Source: Hyperoodon ampullatus (lineage: Eukaryota > Chordata > Mammalia > Artiodactyla > Ziphiidae). Taken from it: a stretch of DNA of 64,000 nucleotides. The stretch lies in the NCBI GenBank assembly GCA_949752795.1, contig CATKHW010000061.1, forward strand, positions 2,294,001 to 2,358,000. The letters run 5' to 3'. The notes under the pieces were generated by a model. It had not been told where the DNA came from and searched no databases. It saw only the letters and a list, made by a program, of their open reading frames with translations. Positions 48,693-62,604 of this stretch are shown in pieces. The stretch's first letter is position 1. Each line of letters starts with the position of its first letter. Both the position numbers and the translations under genes were made by a program.

Positions 48693-50431
48693 CAACTTGG
48701 ATACACCTTAAGTATCCCAGAAAATATAAACATGGTTCAAAAAATTGTGGTACTTACGTACGATGGAATATCCCTCAGCCATGAAATCAATGTCATAAGA
48801 CCAGTAGCAGCAAAATGGGTGGATTCAGGTACGATGATTCTAAGTGAAATAAGTCACACAGAAAAAGAAACTTATCATAAGATATCACTTATGAAGATCC
48901 TGTAAACATGGCTACACTTGAACTGAGTTAGGAAAGAGAACAGTGTCTCACATTTAGAAAACACTCTTATACCTGCTTAAGGGGGAAGGAGAGGTGGGGT
49001 GATGCATAAAACCAGAGTTTGATATAAGCACAGGTACCGTTCCAAAAACCAACTATGGAATAGACAAGACCTACACCGTCCTCAGTGAAAGGGACTCAAA
49101 ACCCCATATTTCCCGCACAGGAAAATATCTGACTAGTAAGAATCTTAAAACCTATGTATTGATATGTCTCCGTAAGGGAATCAAGTGTGTCTAGACTGGC
49201 ATAAACATGGGAGGGAGAATCAGCTCAAACCCTCTATAAAAAGGAATTTCAAAAACAAAACAAAAAAACTGGGAAATTCTTTACAATTCCTTCAGGGTCT
49301 CTGATGAAATCTGGAATGACCCTATCTACAACGACAGCTGGATGTGGCATAAGGAGGGACACTTGGGACTGAGACGATTGGTGAGATTGGGTGAGCAAAT
49401 GCAGACCCTTTAAAGCAATAATGCATGGCACCCATTCCATGGGTCCGAACTCTCCAGGTTGAAGGGAATATTACTACAGCTATAACATGTGCAGGAAACC
49501 TAGAGAACGGACACACTGTGAATACGAAAGGTTTCTAAAACTAAACGCATAGTCCCTCTCCTGGTGCTCCGGTTTGACTTTCCGTCTGCTTTACTATCAA
49601 CCTCCCAACTTGGAGAGACAGCCCCTTTAACCTCTTGGTTCGCACAGGTTGCCAATTTGGCAGAGGATGAAAGGGAAGAGGGAGAACCAATGAGAGAGTA
49701 GCTGTTAGGCATTTGGACGGGCACATATCACTGTAATTTCCCGGCAGGAAGAAGAATTAACCAAATTCTCAGCCACCCCCCGGGAACCAGTATAGGTCCT
49801 GAACCAAAATTTTGGACTTGCGGTCAGCTCACCAAAAACGAGTTGAAAAATGGAGCTCAGGGGCACAGCAATTCACAAACTGGCCGAGTAATAAAGGACA
49901 ACTATCGTCCAAAAATCTGTTGAGGGAAGGCAACGAGGCGGACTTGAAAGCGAGGCAGAATAGCAGGAAACAGATTTCAAGAGGTACGTTGGAATCGCCT
50001 TTAAAGCACAGGAAGAGGGTCACAACTTCGACAATGATGCACTTGGCCAAAAAGGGCGTATGCGTTTTCTCCTGAATATATTCAGGAGAAAACGCATACG
50101 CCCTTTTTGGCCAAGCAAGCAAGCGGGCAATGCAAATCTGCACTACAAAGAAGTATCACTTCCCACCGGTCAAAAGGGACATCCACAAAATGTGTAAGAA
50201 CAAGAAAGGCAAGACAGGCCCTGGAGAACAGGGAGCCTTGTTATGCTGATGGGCGGGATGTAAATTGCCAACTGCCTCTCTGGAGGAGTGCATTCTGTTC
50301 CCTACAACAAGTAAAGAACAGAGCTACAGAGCCAAGGGCACTACCAGTCTAGGGAATATACCTTGGGAAAACTGAAAATCAATAAGACAGAGCCACCCCA
50401 AAATTTAGGGCTGCACTGCATACAAGGACCT
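48693..50431. repeat. Satellite monomer M29, type A
   Basis: Length is 1,739 bp and the palindrome is perfect at 50042-50115. Type A marks are CGCACAGG near 49115, GGGAGGGAG near 49208, CCCTCTAT near 49230, CTAAACGC near 49541, CACCCCCCGG near 49775 and AGGGTCACAAC near 50015. Confidence 0.97.
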
Positions 50432-52170
50432 CAACTTGGATACACCTTAAGTATCCCAGAAAATATAAACATGGTTCAAAAAATTGTGGTACTTACGTAC
50501 GATGGAATATCCCTCAGCCATGAAATCAATGTCATAAGACCAGTAGCAGCAAAATGGGTGGATTCAGGTACGATGATTCTAAGTGAAATAAGTCACACAG
50601 AAAAAGAAACTTATCATAAGATATCACTTATGAAGATCCTGTAAACATGGCTACACTTGAACTGAGTTAGGAAAGAGAACAGTGTCTCACATTTAGAAAA
50701 CACTCTTATACCTGCTTAAGGGGGAAGGAGAGGTGGGGTGATGCATAAAACCAGAGTTTGATATAAGCACAGGTACCGTTCCAAAAACCAACTATGGAAT
50801 AGACAAGACCTACACCGTCCTCAGTGAAAGGGACTCAAAACCCCATATTTCCCGCACAGGAAAATATCTGACTAGTAAGAATCTTAAAACCTATGTATTG
50901 ATATGTCTCCGTAAGGGAATCAAGTGTGTCTAGACTGGCATAAACATGGCAGCGAGAATCAGCTCAAACCCACTATAAAAAGGAATTTCAAAAACAAAAC
51001 AAAAAAACTGGGAAATTCTTTACAATTCCTTCAGGGTCTCTGATGAAATCTGGAATGACCCTATCTACAACGACAGCTGGATGTGGCATAAGGAGGGACA
51101 CTTGGGACTGAGACGATTGGTGAGATTGGGTGAGCAAATGCAGACCCTTTAAAGCAATAATGCATGGCACCCATTCCATGGGTCCGAACTCTCCAGGTTG
51201 AAGGGAATATTACTACAGCTATAACATGTGCGGGAAACCTAGAGAACGGACACACTGTGAATACGAAAGGTTTCTAAAACTCAACGCATAGTCCCTCTCC
51301 TGGTGCTCCGGTTTGACTTTCCGTCTGCTTTACTATCAACCTCCCAACTTGGAGAGACAGCCCCTTTAACCTCTTGGTTCGCACGGGTTGCCAATTTGGC
51401 AGAGGATGAAAGGGAAGAGGGAGAACCAATGAGAGAGTAGCTGTTAGGCAGTTGGACGGGCACATATCACTGTAATTTCCCGGCAGGAAGAAGAATTAAC
51501 CAAATTCTCAGCCACCCACCGGGAACCAGTATAGGTCCTGAACCAAAATTTTGGACTTGCGGTCAGCTCACCAAAAACGAGTTGAAAAATGGAGCTCAGG
51601 GGCACAGCAATTCACAAACTGGCCGAGTAATAAAGGACAACTATCGTCCAAAAATCTGTTGAGGGAAGGCAACGAGGCGGACTTGAAAGCGAGGCAGAAT
51701 AGCAGGAAACAGATTTCAAGAGGTACGTTGGAATTGCCTTTAAAGCACAGGAAGAGGGGCACAACTTCGACAATGATGCACTTGGCCAAAAAGGGTGTAT
51801 GCGTTTTCTCCTGAATATATTCAGGAGAAAACGCATACGCCCTTTTTGGCCAAGCAAGCAAGCGGGCAATGCAAATCTGCACTACAAAGAAGTATCACTT
51901 CCCACCGGTCAAAAGGGACATCCACAAAATGTGTAAGAACAAGAAAGGCAAGACAGGCCCTGGAGAACAGGGAGCCTTGTTATGCTGATGGGCGGGATGT
52001 AAATTGCCAACTGCCTCTCTGGAGGAGTGCATTCTGTTCCCTAAAGCAAGTAAAGAACAGAGCTACAGAGCCAAGGGCACTACCAGTCTAGGGAATATAC
52101 CTTGGGAAAACTGAAAATCAATAAGACAGAGCCACCCCAAAATTTAGGGCTGCACTGCATACAAGGACCT
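50432..52170. repeat. Satellite monomer M30
   Basis: Length is 1,739 bp. The palindrome at 51781-51854 has a left-arm C-to-T at 51796 only. It belongs to the M24-M26 family (CGCACAGG, GCACGGGTTGCC near 51382, GCAGTTGG near 51448, GGAATTGCC near 51731) and is M26's counterpart at an offset of 6,956 bp, that is four units. Confidence 0.97.
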
Positions 52171-53909
52171 CAACTTGGATACACCTTAAGTATCCCAGAA
52201 AATATAAACATGGTTCAAAAAATTGTGGTACTTACGTACGATGGAATATCCCTCAGCCATGAAATCAATGTCATAAGACCAGTAGCAGCAAAATGGGTGG
52301 AGTCAGGTACGATGATTCTAAGTGAAATAAGTCACACAGAAAAAGAAACTTATCATAAGATATCACTTATGAAGATCCTGTAAACATGGCTACACTTGAA
52401 CTGAGTTAGGAAAGAGAACAGTGTCTCACATTTAGAAAACACTCTTATACCTGCTTAAGGGGGAAGGAGAGGTGGGGTGATGCATAAAACCAGAGTTTGA
52501 TATAAGCACAGGTACCGTTCCAAAAACCAACTATGGAATAGACAAGACCTACACCGTCCTCAGTGAAAGGGACTCAAAACCCCATATTTCCCGCAGAGGA
52601 AAATATCTGACTAGTAAGAATCTTAAAACCTATGTATTGATATGTCTCTGTAAGGGAATCAAGTGTGTCTAGACTGGCATAAACATGGCAGCGAGAATCA
52701 GCTCAAACCCACTATAAAAAGGAATTTCAAAAACAAAACAAAAAAGCTGGGAAATTCTTTACAATTCCTTCAGGGTCTCTGATGAAGTCTGGAATGACCC
52801 TATCTACAACGACAGCTGGTTGTGGCATAAGGAGGGACACTTGGGACTGAGACGATTGGTGAGATTGGGTGAGCAAATGCAGACCCTTTAAAGCAATAAT
52901 GCATGGCACCCATTCCATGGGTCCGAACTCTCCAGGTTGAAGGGAATATTACTACAGCTATAACATGTGCAGGAAACCTAGAGAACGGACACACTGTGAA
53001 TACGAAAGGTTTCTAAAACTCAACGCATAGTCCCTCTCCTGGTGCTCCGGTTTGACTTTCCGTCTGCTTTACTATCCACCTCCCAACTTGGAGAGACAGC
53101 CCCTTTAACCTCTTGGTTCGCACAGGTTGCCAATTTGGCAGAGGATGAAAGGGAAGAGGGAGAACCAATGAGAGAGTAGCTGTTAGGCATTTGGACGGGC
53201 ACATATCACCTTAATTTCCCGGCAGGAAGAAGAATTAACCAAATTCTCAGCCACCCACCGGGAACCAGTATAGGTCCTGAACCAAAAATTTGGACTTGCG
53301 GTCAGCTCACCAAAAACGAGTTGAAAAATGGAGCTCAGGGGCACAGCAATTCACAAACTGGCCGAGTAATAAAGGACAACTATCGTCCAAAAATCTGTTG
53401 AGGGAAGGCAACGAGGCGGACTTGAAAGCGAGGCAGAATAGCAGGAAACAGATTTCAAGAGGTATGTTGGAATCGCCTTTAAAGCACAGGAAGAGGGGCA
53501 CAACTTCGACAATGATGCACTTGGCCAAAAAGGGTGTATGCGTTTTCTCCTGAATATATTCAGGAGAAAACGCATACACCCTTTTTGGCCAAGCAAGCAA
53601 GCGGGCAATGCAAATCTGCACTACAAAGAAGTATCACTTCCCACCGGTCAAAAGGGACATCCACAAAATGTGTAAGAACAAGAAAGGCAAGACAGGCCCT
53701 GGAGAACAGGGAGCCTTGTTATGCTGATGGGCGGGATGTAAATTGACAACTGCCTCTCTGGAGGAGTGCATTCTGTTCCCTAAAGCAAGTAAAGAACAGA
53801 GCTACAGAGCCAAGGGCACTACCAGTCTAGGGAATATACCTTGGGAAAACTGAAAATCAATAAGACAGAGCCACCCCAAAATTTAGGGCTGCACTGCATA
53901 CAAGGACCT
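52171..53909. repeat. Satellite monomer M31, type B, compensated palindrome
   Basis: Length is 1,739 bp. The palindrome at 53520-53593 carries T at 53535 and A at 53578. It matches M27 at every diagnostic base, including CTGGTTGTGG near 52817 and TCCACCTCC near 53075, except GGAGTCAGG near 52299 (GGATTCAGG elsewhere). Confidence 0.97.
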
Positions 53910-55648
53910 CAACTTGGATACACCTTAAGTATCCCAGAAAATATAAACATGGTTCAAAAAATTGTGGTACTTACGTACGATGGAATATCCCTCAGCCATG
54001 AAATCAATGTCATAAGACCAGTAGCAGCAAAATGGGTGGATTCAGGTACGATGATTCTAAGTGAAATAAGTCACACAGAAAAAGAAACTTATCATAAGAT
54101 ATCACTTATGAAGATCCTGTAAACATGGCTACACTTGAACTGAGTTAGGAAAGAGAACAGTGTCTCACATTTAGAAAACACTCTTATACCTGCTTAAGGG
54201 GGAAGGAGAGGTGGGGTGATGCATAAAACCAGAGTTTGATATAAGCACAGGTACCGTTCCAAAAACCAACTATGGAATAGACAAGACCTACACCGTCCTC
54301 AGTGAAAGGGACTCAAAACCCCATATTTCCCGCACAGGAAAATATCTGACTAGTAAGAATCTTAAAACCTATGTATTGATATGTCTCCGTAAGGGAATCA
54401 AGTGTGTCTAGACTGGCATAAACATGGGAGGGAGAATCAGCTCAAACCCTCTATAAAAAGGAATTTCAAAAACAAAACAAAAAAACTGGGAAATTCTTTA
54501 CAATTCCTTCAGGGTCTCTGATGAAATCTGGAATGACCCTATCTACAACGACAGCTGGATGTGGCATAAGGAGGGACACTTGGGACTGAGACGATTGGTG
54601 AGATTGGGTGAGCAAATGCAGACCCTTTAAAGCAATAATGCATGGCACCCATTCCATGGGTCCGAACTCTCCAGGTTGAAGGGAATATTACTACAGCTAT
54701 AACATTTGCAGGAAACCTAGAGAACGGACACACTGTGAATACGAAAGGTTTCTAAAACTCAACGCATAGTCCCTCTCCTGGTGCTCCGGTTTGACTTTCC
54801 GTCTGCTTTACTATCAACCTCCCAACTTGGAGAGACAGCCCCTTTAACCTCTTGGTTCGCACAGGTTGCCAATTTGGCAGAGGATGAAAGGGAAGAGGGA
54901 GAACCAATGAGAGAGTAGCTGTTAGGCATTTGGACGGGCACATATCACTGTAATTTCCCGGCAGGAAGAAGAATTAACCAAATTCTCAGCCACCCCCCGG
55001 GAACCAGTATAGGTCCTGAACCAAAATTTTGGACTTGCGGTCAGCTCACCAAAAACGAGTTGAAAAATGGAGCTCAGGGGCACAGCAATTCACAAACTGG
55101 CCGAGTAATAAAGGACAACTATCGTCCAAAAATCTGTTGAGGGAAGGCAACGAGGCGGACTTGAAAGCGAGGCAGAATAGCAGGAAACAGATTTCAAGAG
55201 GTACGTTGGAATCGCCTTTAAAGCACAGGAAGAGGGTCACAACTTCGACAATGATGCACTTGGCCAAAAAGGGCGTATGCGTTTTCTCCTGAATATATTC
55301 AGGAGAAAACGCATACGCCCTTTTTGGCCAAGCAAGCAAGCGGGCAATGCAAATCTGCACTACAAAGAAGTATCACTTCCCACCGGTCAAAAGGGACATC
55401 CACAAAATGTGTAAGAACAAGAAAGGCAAGACAGGCCCTGGAGAACAGGGAGCCTTGTTATGCTGATGGGCGGGATGTAAATTGCCAACTGCCTCTCTGG
55501 AGGAGTGCATTCTGTTCCCTACAACAAGTAAAGAACAGAGCTACAGAGCCAAGGGCACTACCAGTCTAGGGAATATACCTTGGGAAAACTGAAAATCAAT
55601 AAGACAGAGCCACCCCAAAATTTAGGGCTGCACTGCATACAAGGACCT
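53910..55648. repeat. Satellite monomer M32, type A
   Basis: Length is 1,739 bp and the palindrome is perfect at 55259-55332. Type A marks are GGGAGGGAG near 54425, ACATTTGC near 54703, CACCCCCCGG near 54991 and AGGGTCACAAC near 55232. It is nearly identical to M34, two units on. Confidence 0.97.
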
Positions 55649-57387
55649 CAACTTGGATACACCTTAAGTATCCCAGAAAATATAAACATGGTTCAAAAAA
55701 TTGTGGTACTTACGTACGATGGAATATCCCTCAGCCATGAAATCAATGTCATAAGACCAGTAGCAGCAAAATGGGTGGATTCAGGTACGATGATTCTAAG
55801 TGAAATAAGTCACACAGAAAAAGAAACTTATCATAAGATATCACTTATGAAGATCCTGTAAACATGGCTACACTTGAACTGAGTTAGGAAAGAGAACAGT
55901 GTCTCACATTTAGAAAACACTCTTATACCTGCTTAAGGGGGAAGGAGAGGTGGGGTGATGCATAAAACCAGAGTTTGATATAAGCACAGGTACCGTTCCA
56001 AAAACCAACTATGGAATAGACAAGACCTACACCGTCCTCAGTGAAAGGGACTCAAAACCCCATATTTCCCGCAGAGGAAAATATCTGACTAGTAAGAATC
56101 TTAAAACCTATGTATTGATATGTCTCTGTAAGGGAATCAAGTGTGTCTAGACTGGCATAAACATGGCAGCGAGAATCAGCTCAAACCCACTATAAAAAGG
56201 AATTTCAAAAACAAAACAAAAAAGCTGGGAAATTCTTTACAATTCCTTCAGGGTCTCTGATGAAATCTGGAATGACCCTATCTACAACGACAGCTGGATG
56301 TGGCATAAGGAGGGACACTTGGGACTGAGACGATTGGTGAGATTGGGTGAGCAAATGCAGACCCTTTAAAGAAATAATGCATGGCACCCATTCCATGGGT
56401 CCGAACTCTCCAGGTTGAAGGGAATATTACTACAGCTATAACATGTGCAGGAAACCTAGAGAACGGACACACTGTGAATACGAAAGGTTTCTAAAACTCA
56501 ACGCATAGTCCCTCTCCTGGTGCTCCGGTTTGACTTTCCGTCTGCTTTACTATCAACCTCCCAACTTGGAGAGACAGCCCCTTTAACCTCTTGGTTCGCA
56601 CAGGTTGCCAATTTGGCAGAGGATGAAAGGGAAGAGGGAGAACCAATGAGAGAGTAGCTGTTAGGCATTTGGACGGGCACATATCACCTTAATTTCCCGG
56701 CAGGAAGAAGAATTAACCAAATTCTCAGCCACCCACCGGGAACCAGTATAGGTCCTGAACCAAAAATTTGGACTTGCGGTCAGCTCACCAAAAACGAGTT
56801 GAAAAATGGAGCTCAGGGGCACAGCAATTCACAAACTGGCCGAGTAATAAAGGACAACTATCGTCCAAAAATCTGTTGAGGGAAGGCAACGAGGCGGACT
56901 TGAAAGCGAGGCAGAATAGCAGGAAACAGATTTCAAGAGGTATGTTGGAATCGCCTTTAAAGCACAGGAAGAGGGGCACAACTTCGACAATGATGCACTT
57001 GGCCAAAAAGGGTGTATGCGTTTTCTCCTGAATATATTCAGGAGAAAACGCATACACCCTTTTTGGCCAAGCAAGCAAGCGGGCAATGCAAATCTGCACT
57101 ACAAAGAAGTATCACTTCCCACCGGTCAAAAGGGACATCCACAAAATGTGTAAGAACAAGAAAGGCAAGACAGGCCCTGGAGAACAGGGAGCCTTGTTAT
57201 GCTGATGGGCGGGATGTAAATTGACAACTGCCTCTCTGGAGGAGTGCATTCTGTTCCCTAAAGCAAGTAAAGAACAGAGCTACAGAGCCAAGGGCACTAC
57301 CAGTCTAGGGAATATACCTTGGGAAAACTGAAAATCAATAAGACAGAGCCACCCCAAAATTTAGGGCTGCACTGCATACAAGGACCT
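55649..57387. repeat. Satellite monomer M33, type B, compensated palindrome
   Basis: Length is 1,739 bp. The palindrome at 56998-57071 carries T at 57013 and A at 57056. It shares GTCTCTGTAAGG, AAAAGCTGGG and AAAGAAATAATG (near 56368) with M35. Its 3' part is like M27, M28 and M31 (CACCTTAATT, ATTGACAAC). Confidence 0.97.
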
Positions 57388-59126
57388 CAACTTGGATACA
57401 CCTTAAGTATCCCAGAAAATATAAACATGGTTCAAAAAATTGTGGTACTTACGTACGATGGAATATCCCTCAGCCATGAAATCAATGTCATAAGACCAGT
57501 AGCAGCAAAATGGGTGGATTCAGGTACGATGATTCTAAGTGAAATAAGTCACACAGAAAAAGAAACTTATCATAAGATATCACTTATGAAGATCCTGTAA
57601 ACATGGCTACACTTGAACTGAGTTAGGAAAGAGAACAGTGTCTCACATTTAGAAAACACTCTTATACCTGCTTAAGGGGGAAGGAGAGGTGGGGTGATGC
57701 ATAAAACCAGAGTTTGATATAAGCACAGGTACCGTTCCAAAAACCAACTATGGAATAGACAAGACCTACACCGTCCTCAGTGAAAGGGACTCAAAACCCC
57801 ATATTTCCCGCACAGGAAAATATCTGACTAGTAAGAATCTTAAAACCTATGTATTGATATGTCTCCGTAAGGGAATCAAGTGTGTCTAGACTGGCATAAA
57901 CATGGGAGGGAGAATCAGCTCAAACCCTCTATAAAAAGGAATTTCAAAAACAAAACAAAAAAACTGGGAAATTCTTTACAATTCCTTCAGGGTCTCTGAT
58001 GAAATCTGGAATGACCCTATCTACAACGACAGCTGGATGTGGCATAAGGAGGGACACTTGGGACTGAGACGATTGGTGAGATTGGGTGAGCAAATGCAGA
58101 CCCTTTAAAGCAATAATGCATGGCACCCATTCCATGGGTCCGAACTCTCCAGGTTGAAGGGAATATTACTACAGCTATAACATTTGCAGGAAACCTAGAG
58201 AACGGACACACTGTGAATACGAAAGGTTTCTAAAACTCAACGCATAGTCCCTCTCCTGGTGCTCCGGTTTGACTTTCCGTCTGCTTTACTATCAACCTCC
58301 CAACTTGGAGAGACAGCCCCTTTAACCTCTTGGTTCGCACAGGTTGCCAATTTGGCAGAGGATGAAAGGGAAGAGGGAGAACCAATGAGAGAGTAGCTGT
58401 TAGGCATTTGGACGGGCACATATCACTGTAATTTCCCGGCAGGAAGAAGAATTAACCAAATTCTCAGCCACCCCCCGGGAACCAGTATAGGTCCTGAACC
58501 AAAATTTTGGACTTGCGGTCAGCTCACCAAAAACGAGTTGAAAAATGGAGCTCAGGGGCACAGCAATTCACAAACTGGCCGAGTAATAAAGGACAACTAT
58601 CGTCCAAAAATCTGTTGAGGGAAGGCAACGAGGCGGACTTGAAAGCGAGGCAGAATAGCAGGAAACAGATTTCAAGAGGTACGTTGGAATCGCCTTTAAA
58701 GCACAGGAAGAGGGTCACAACTTCGACAATGATGCACTTGGCCAAAAAGGGCGTATGCGTTTTCTCCTGAATATATTCAGGAGAAAACGCATACGCCCTT
58801 TTTGGCCAAGCAAGCAAGCGGGCAATGCAAATCTGCACTACAAAGAAGTATCACTTCCCACCGGTCAAAAGGGACATCCACAAAATGTGTAAGAACAAGA
58901 AAGGCAAGACAGGCCCTGGAGAACAGGGAGCCTTGTTATGCTGATGGGCGGGATGTAAATTGCCAACTGCCTCTCTGGAGGAGTGCATTCTGTTCCCTAC
59001 AACAAGTAAAGAACAGAGCTACAGAGCCAAGGGCACTACCAGTCTAGGGAATATACCTTGGGAAAACTGAAAATCAATAAGACAGAGCCACCCCAAAATT
59101 TAGGGCTGCAGTGCATACAAGGACCT
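57388..59126. repeat. Satellite monomer M34, type A
   Basis: Length is 1,739 bp and the palindrome is perfect at 58737-58810. It has the same diagnostic bases as M32 (GGGAGGGAG near 57903, ACATTTGC near 58181, CACCCCCCGG, AGGGTCACAAC). The only difference I saw is GCAGTGC near 59109, where M32 has GCACTGC. Confidence 0.97.
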
Positions 59127-60865
59127 CAACTTGGATACACCTTAAGTATCCCAGAAAATATAAACATGGTTCAAAAAATTGTGGTACTTACGTACGATGG
59201 AATATCCCTCAGCCATGAAATCAATGTCATAAGACCAGTAGCAGCAAAATGGGTGGATTCAGGTACGATGATTCTAAGTGAAATAAGTCACACAGAAAAA
59301 GAAACTTATCATAAGATATCACTTATGAAGATCCTGTAAACATGGCTACACTTGAACTGAGTTAGGAAAGAGAACAGTGTCTCACATTTAGAAAACACTC
59401 TTATACCTGCTTAAGGGGGAAGGAGAGGTGGGGTGATGCATAAAACCAGAGTTTGATATAAGCACAGGTACCGTTCCAAAAACCAACTATGGAATAGACA
59501 AGACCTACACCGTCCTCAGTGAAAGGGACTCAAAACCCCATATTTCCCGCAGAGGAAAATATCTGACTAGTAAGAATCTTAAAACCTATGTATTGATATG
59601 TCTCTGTAAGGGAATCAAGTGTGTCTAGACTGGCATAAACATGGCAGCGAGAATCAGCTCAAACCCACTATAAAAAGGAATTTCAAAAACAAAACAAAAA
59701 AGCTGGGAAATTCTTTACAATTCCTTCAGGGTCTCTGATGAAATCTGGAATGACCCTATCTACAACGACAGCTGGATGTGGCATAAGGAGGGACACTTGG
59801 GACTGAGACGATTGGTGAGATTGGGTGAGCAAATGCAGACCCTTTAAAGAAATAATGCATGGCACCCATTCCATGGGTCCGAACTCTCCAGGTTGAAGGG
59901 AATATTACTACAGCTATAACATGTGCAGGAAACCTAGAGAACGGACACACTGTGAATACGAAAGGTTTCTAAAACTCAACGCATAGTCCCTCTCCTGGTG
60001 CTCCGGTTTGACTTTCCGTCTGCTTTACTATCAACCTCCCAACTTGGAGAGACAGCCCCTTTAACCTCTTGGTTCGCACAGGTTGCCAATTTGGCAGAGG
60101 ATGAAATGGAAGACGGAGAACCAATGAGAGAGTAGCTGTTAGGCATTTGGACGGGCACATATCACTGTAATTTCCCGGCAGGAAGAAGAATTAACCAAAT
60201 TCTCAGCCACCCACCGGGAACCAGTATAGGTCCTGAACCAAAAATTTGGACTTGCGGTCAGCTCACCAAAAACGAGTTGAAAAATGGAGCTCAGGGGCAC
60301 AGCAATTCACAAACTGGCCGAGTAATAAAGGACAACTATCGTCCAAAAATCTGTTGAGGGAAGGCAACGAGGCGGACTTGAAAGCGAGGCAGAATAGCAG
60401 GAAACAGATTTCAAGAGGTACGTTGGAATCGCCTTTAAAGCACAGGAAGAGGGGCACAACTTCGACAATGATGCACTTGGCCAAAAAGGGTGTATGCGTT
60501 TTCTCCTGAATATATTCAGGAGAAAACGCATACGCCCTTTTTGGCCAAGCAAGCAAGCGGGCAATGCAAATCTGCACTACAAAGAAGTATCACTTCCCAC
60601 CGGTCAAAAGGGACATCCACAAAATGTGTAAGAACAAGAAAGGCAAGACAGGCCCTGGAGAACAGGGAGCCTTGTTATGCTGATGGGCGGGATGTAAATT
60701 GCCAACTGCCTCTCTGGAGGAGTGCATTCTGTTCCCTACAACAAGTAAAGAACAGAGCTACAGAGCCAAGGGCACTACCAGTCTAGGGAATATACCTTGG
60801 GAAAACTGAAAATCAATAAGACAGAGCCACCCCAAAATTTAGGGCTGCACTGCATACAAGGACCT
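59127..60865. repeat. Satellite monomer M35, type B
   Basis: Length is 1,739 bp. The palindrome at 60476-60549 has the left-arm T at 60491 with the right arm unchanged (G at 60534). The 5' part is type B (GTCTCTGTAAGG near 59600, AAAGAAATAATG near 59846). The 3' part differs from M33 (CACTGTAAT, ATTGCCAAC). GAAATGGAAGACGG near 60104 is rare. Confidence 0.97.
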
Positions 60866-62604
60866 CAACTTGGATACACCTTAAGTATCCCAGAAAATAT
60901 AAACATGGTTCAAAAAATTGTGGTACTTACGTACGATGGAATATCCCTCAGCCATGAAATCAATGTCATAAGACCAGTAGCAGCAAAATGGGTGGATTCA
61001 GGTACGATGATTCTAAGTGAAATAAGTCACACAGAAAAAGAAACTTATCATAAGATATCACTTATGAAGATCCTGTAAACATGGCTACACTTGAACTGAG
61101 TTAGGAAAGAGAACAGTGTCTCACATTTAGAAAACACTCTTATACCTGCTTAAGGGGGAAGGAGAGGTGGGGTGATGCATAAAACCAGAGTTTGATATAA
61201 GCACAGGTACCGTTCCAAAAACCAACTATGGAATAGACAAGACCTACACCGTCCTCAGTGAAAGGGACTCAAAACCCCATATTTCCCGCAGAGGAAAATA
61301 TCTGACTAGTAAGAATCTTAAAACCTATGTATTGATATGTCTCCGTAAGGGAATCAAGTGTGTCTAGACTGGCATAAACATGGGAGCGAGAATCAGCTCA
61401 AACCCTCTATAAAAAGGAATTTCAAAAACAAAACAAAAAAACTGGGAAATTCTTTACAATTCCTTCAGGGTCTCTGATGAAATCTGGAATGACCCTATCT
61501 ACAACGACAGCTGGATGTGGCATAAGGAGGGACACTTGGGACTGAGACGATTGGTGAGATTGGGTGAGCAAATGCAGACCCTTTAAAGCAATAATGCATG
61601 GCACCCATTCCATGGGTCCGAACTCTCCAGGTTGAAGGGAATATTACTACAGCTATAACATTTGCAGGAAACCTAGAGAACGGACACACTGTGAATACGA
61701 AAGGTTTCTAAAACTAAATGCATAGTCCCTCTCCTGGTGCTCCGGTTTGACTTTCCGTCTGCTTTACTATCAACCTCCCAACTTGGAGAGACAGCCCCTT
61801 TAACCTCTTGGTTCGCACAGGTTGCCAATTTGGCAGAGGATGAAATGGAAGAGGGAGAACCAATGAGAGAGTAGCTGTTAGGCATTTGGACGGTCACATA
61901 TCACTGTAATTTCCCGGCAGGAAGAAGAATTAACCAAATTCTCAGCCACCCACCGGGAACCAGTATAGGTCCTGAACCAAAAATTTGGACTTGCGGTCAG
62001 CTCACCAAAAACGAGTTGAAAAATGGAGCTCAGGGGCACAGCAATTCACAAACTGGCCGAGTAATAAAGGACAACTATCGTCCAAAAATCTGTTGAGGGA
62101 AGGCAACGAGGTGGACTTGAAAGCGAGGCAGAATAGCAGGAAACAGATTTCAAGAGGTACGTTGGAATCGCCTTTAAAGCACAGGAAGAGGGGCACAACT
62201 TCGACAATGATGCACTTTGCCAAAAAGGGCGTATGCGTTTTCTCCTGAATATATTCAGGAGAAAACGCATACGCCCTTTTTGGCCAAGCAAGCAAGCGGG
62301 CAATGCAAATCTGCACTACAAAGAAGTATCACTTCCCACCGGTCAAAAGGGACATCCACAAAATGTGTAAGAACAAGAAAGGCAAGACAGGCCCTGGAGA
62401 ACAGGGAGCCTTGTTATGCTGATGGGCGGGATGTAAATTGCCAACTGCCTCTCTGGAGGAGTGCATTCTGTTCCCTAAAACAAGTAAAGAACAGAGCTAC
62501 AGAGCCAAGGGCACTACCAGTCTAGGGAATATAACTTGGGAAAACTGAAAATCAATAAGACAGAGCCACCCCAAAATTTAGGGCTGCACTGCATACAAGG
62601 ACCT
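60866..62604. repeat. Satellite monomer M36, type A-like
   Basis: Length is 1,739 bp. The palindrome at 62215-62288 has a G-to-T at 62218 in the left arm. It carries GGGAGCGAG near 61382, CCCTCTAT near 61403, ACATTTGC near 61660 and CTAAATGC near 61713. It shares GAAATGGAAG near 61843 with M35. Private changes include CGGTCACAT near 61892 and CAAATTGG near 62606, the latter just inside M37. Confidence 0.96.

Larger units (their letters stand above)
50432..54306. repeat. Four-unit-offset repeat tract, copy 2 (M30-M31)
   Basis: This is the counterpart of the M26-M27 tract. Visible differences are T at 51796 in M30's palindrome and GGAGTCAGG near 52299 in M31. The preceding unit M29 does not resemble M25, so the tract begins near the M29-M30 junction. 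Confidence 0.75.
52171..62604. repeat. Alternating dimeric higher-order repeat (B-A-B-A-B-A), M31-M36
   Basis: Type B units (M31, M33, M35) have GTCTCTGTAAGG and AAAAGCTGGG. Type A units (M32, M34, M36) have a GGGAG(G/C)GAG variant with CCCTCTAT and ACATTTGC. They alternate strictly, giving a 3,478-bp period. M32 and M34 are nearly the same sequence. M35 and M36 are less faithful copies, so the pattern weakens to the right. Confidence 0.85.
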
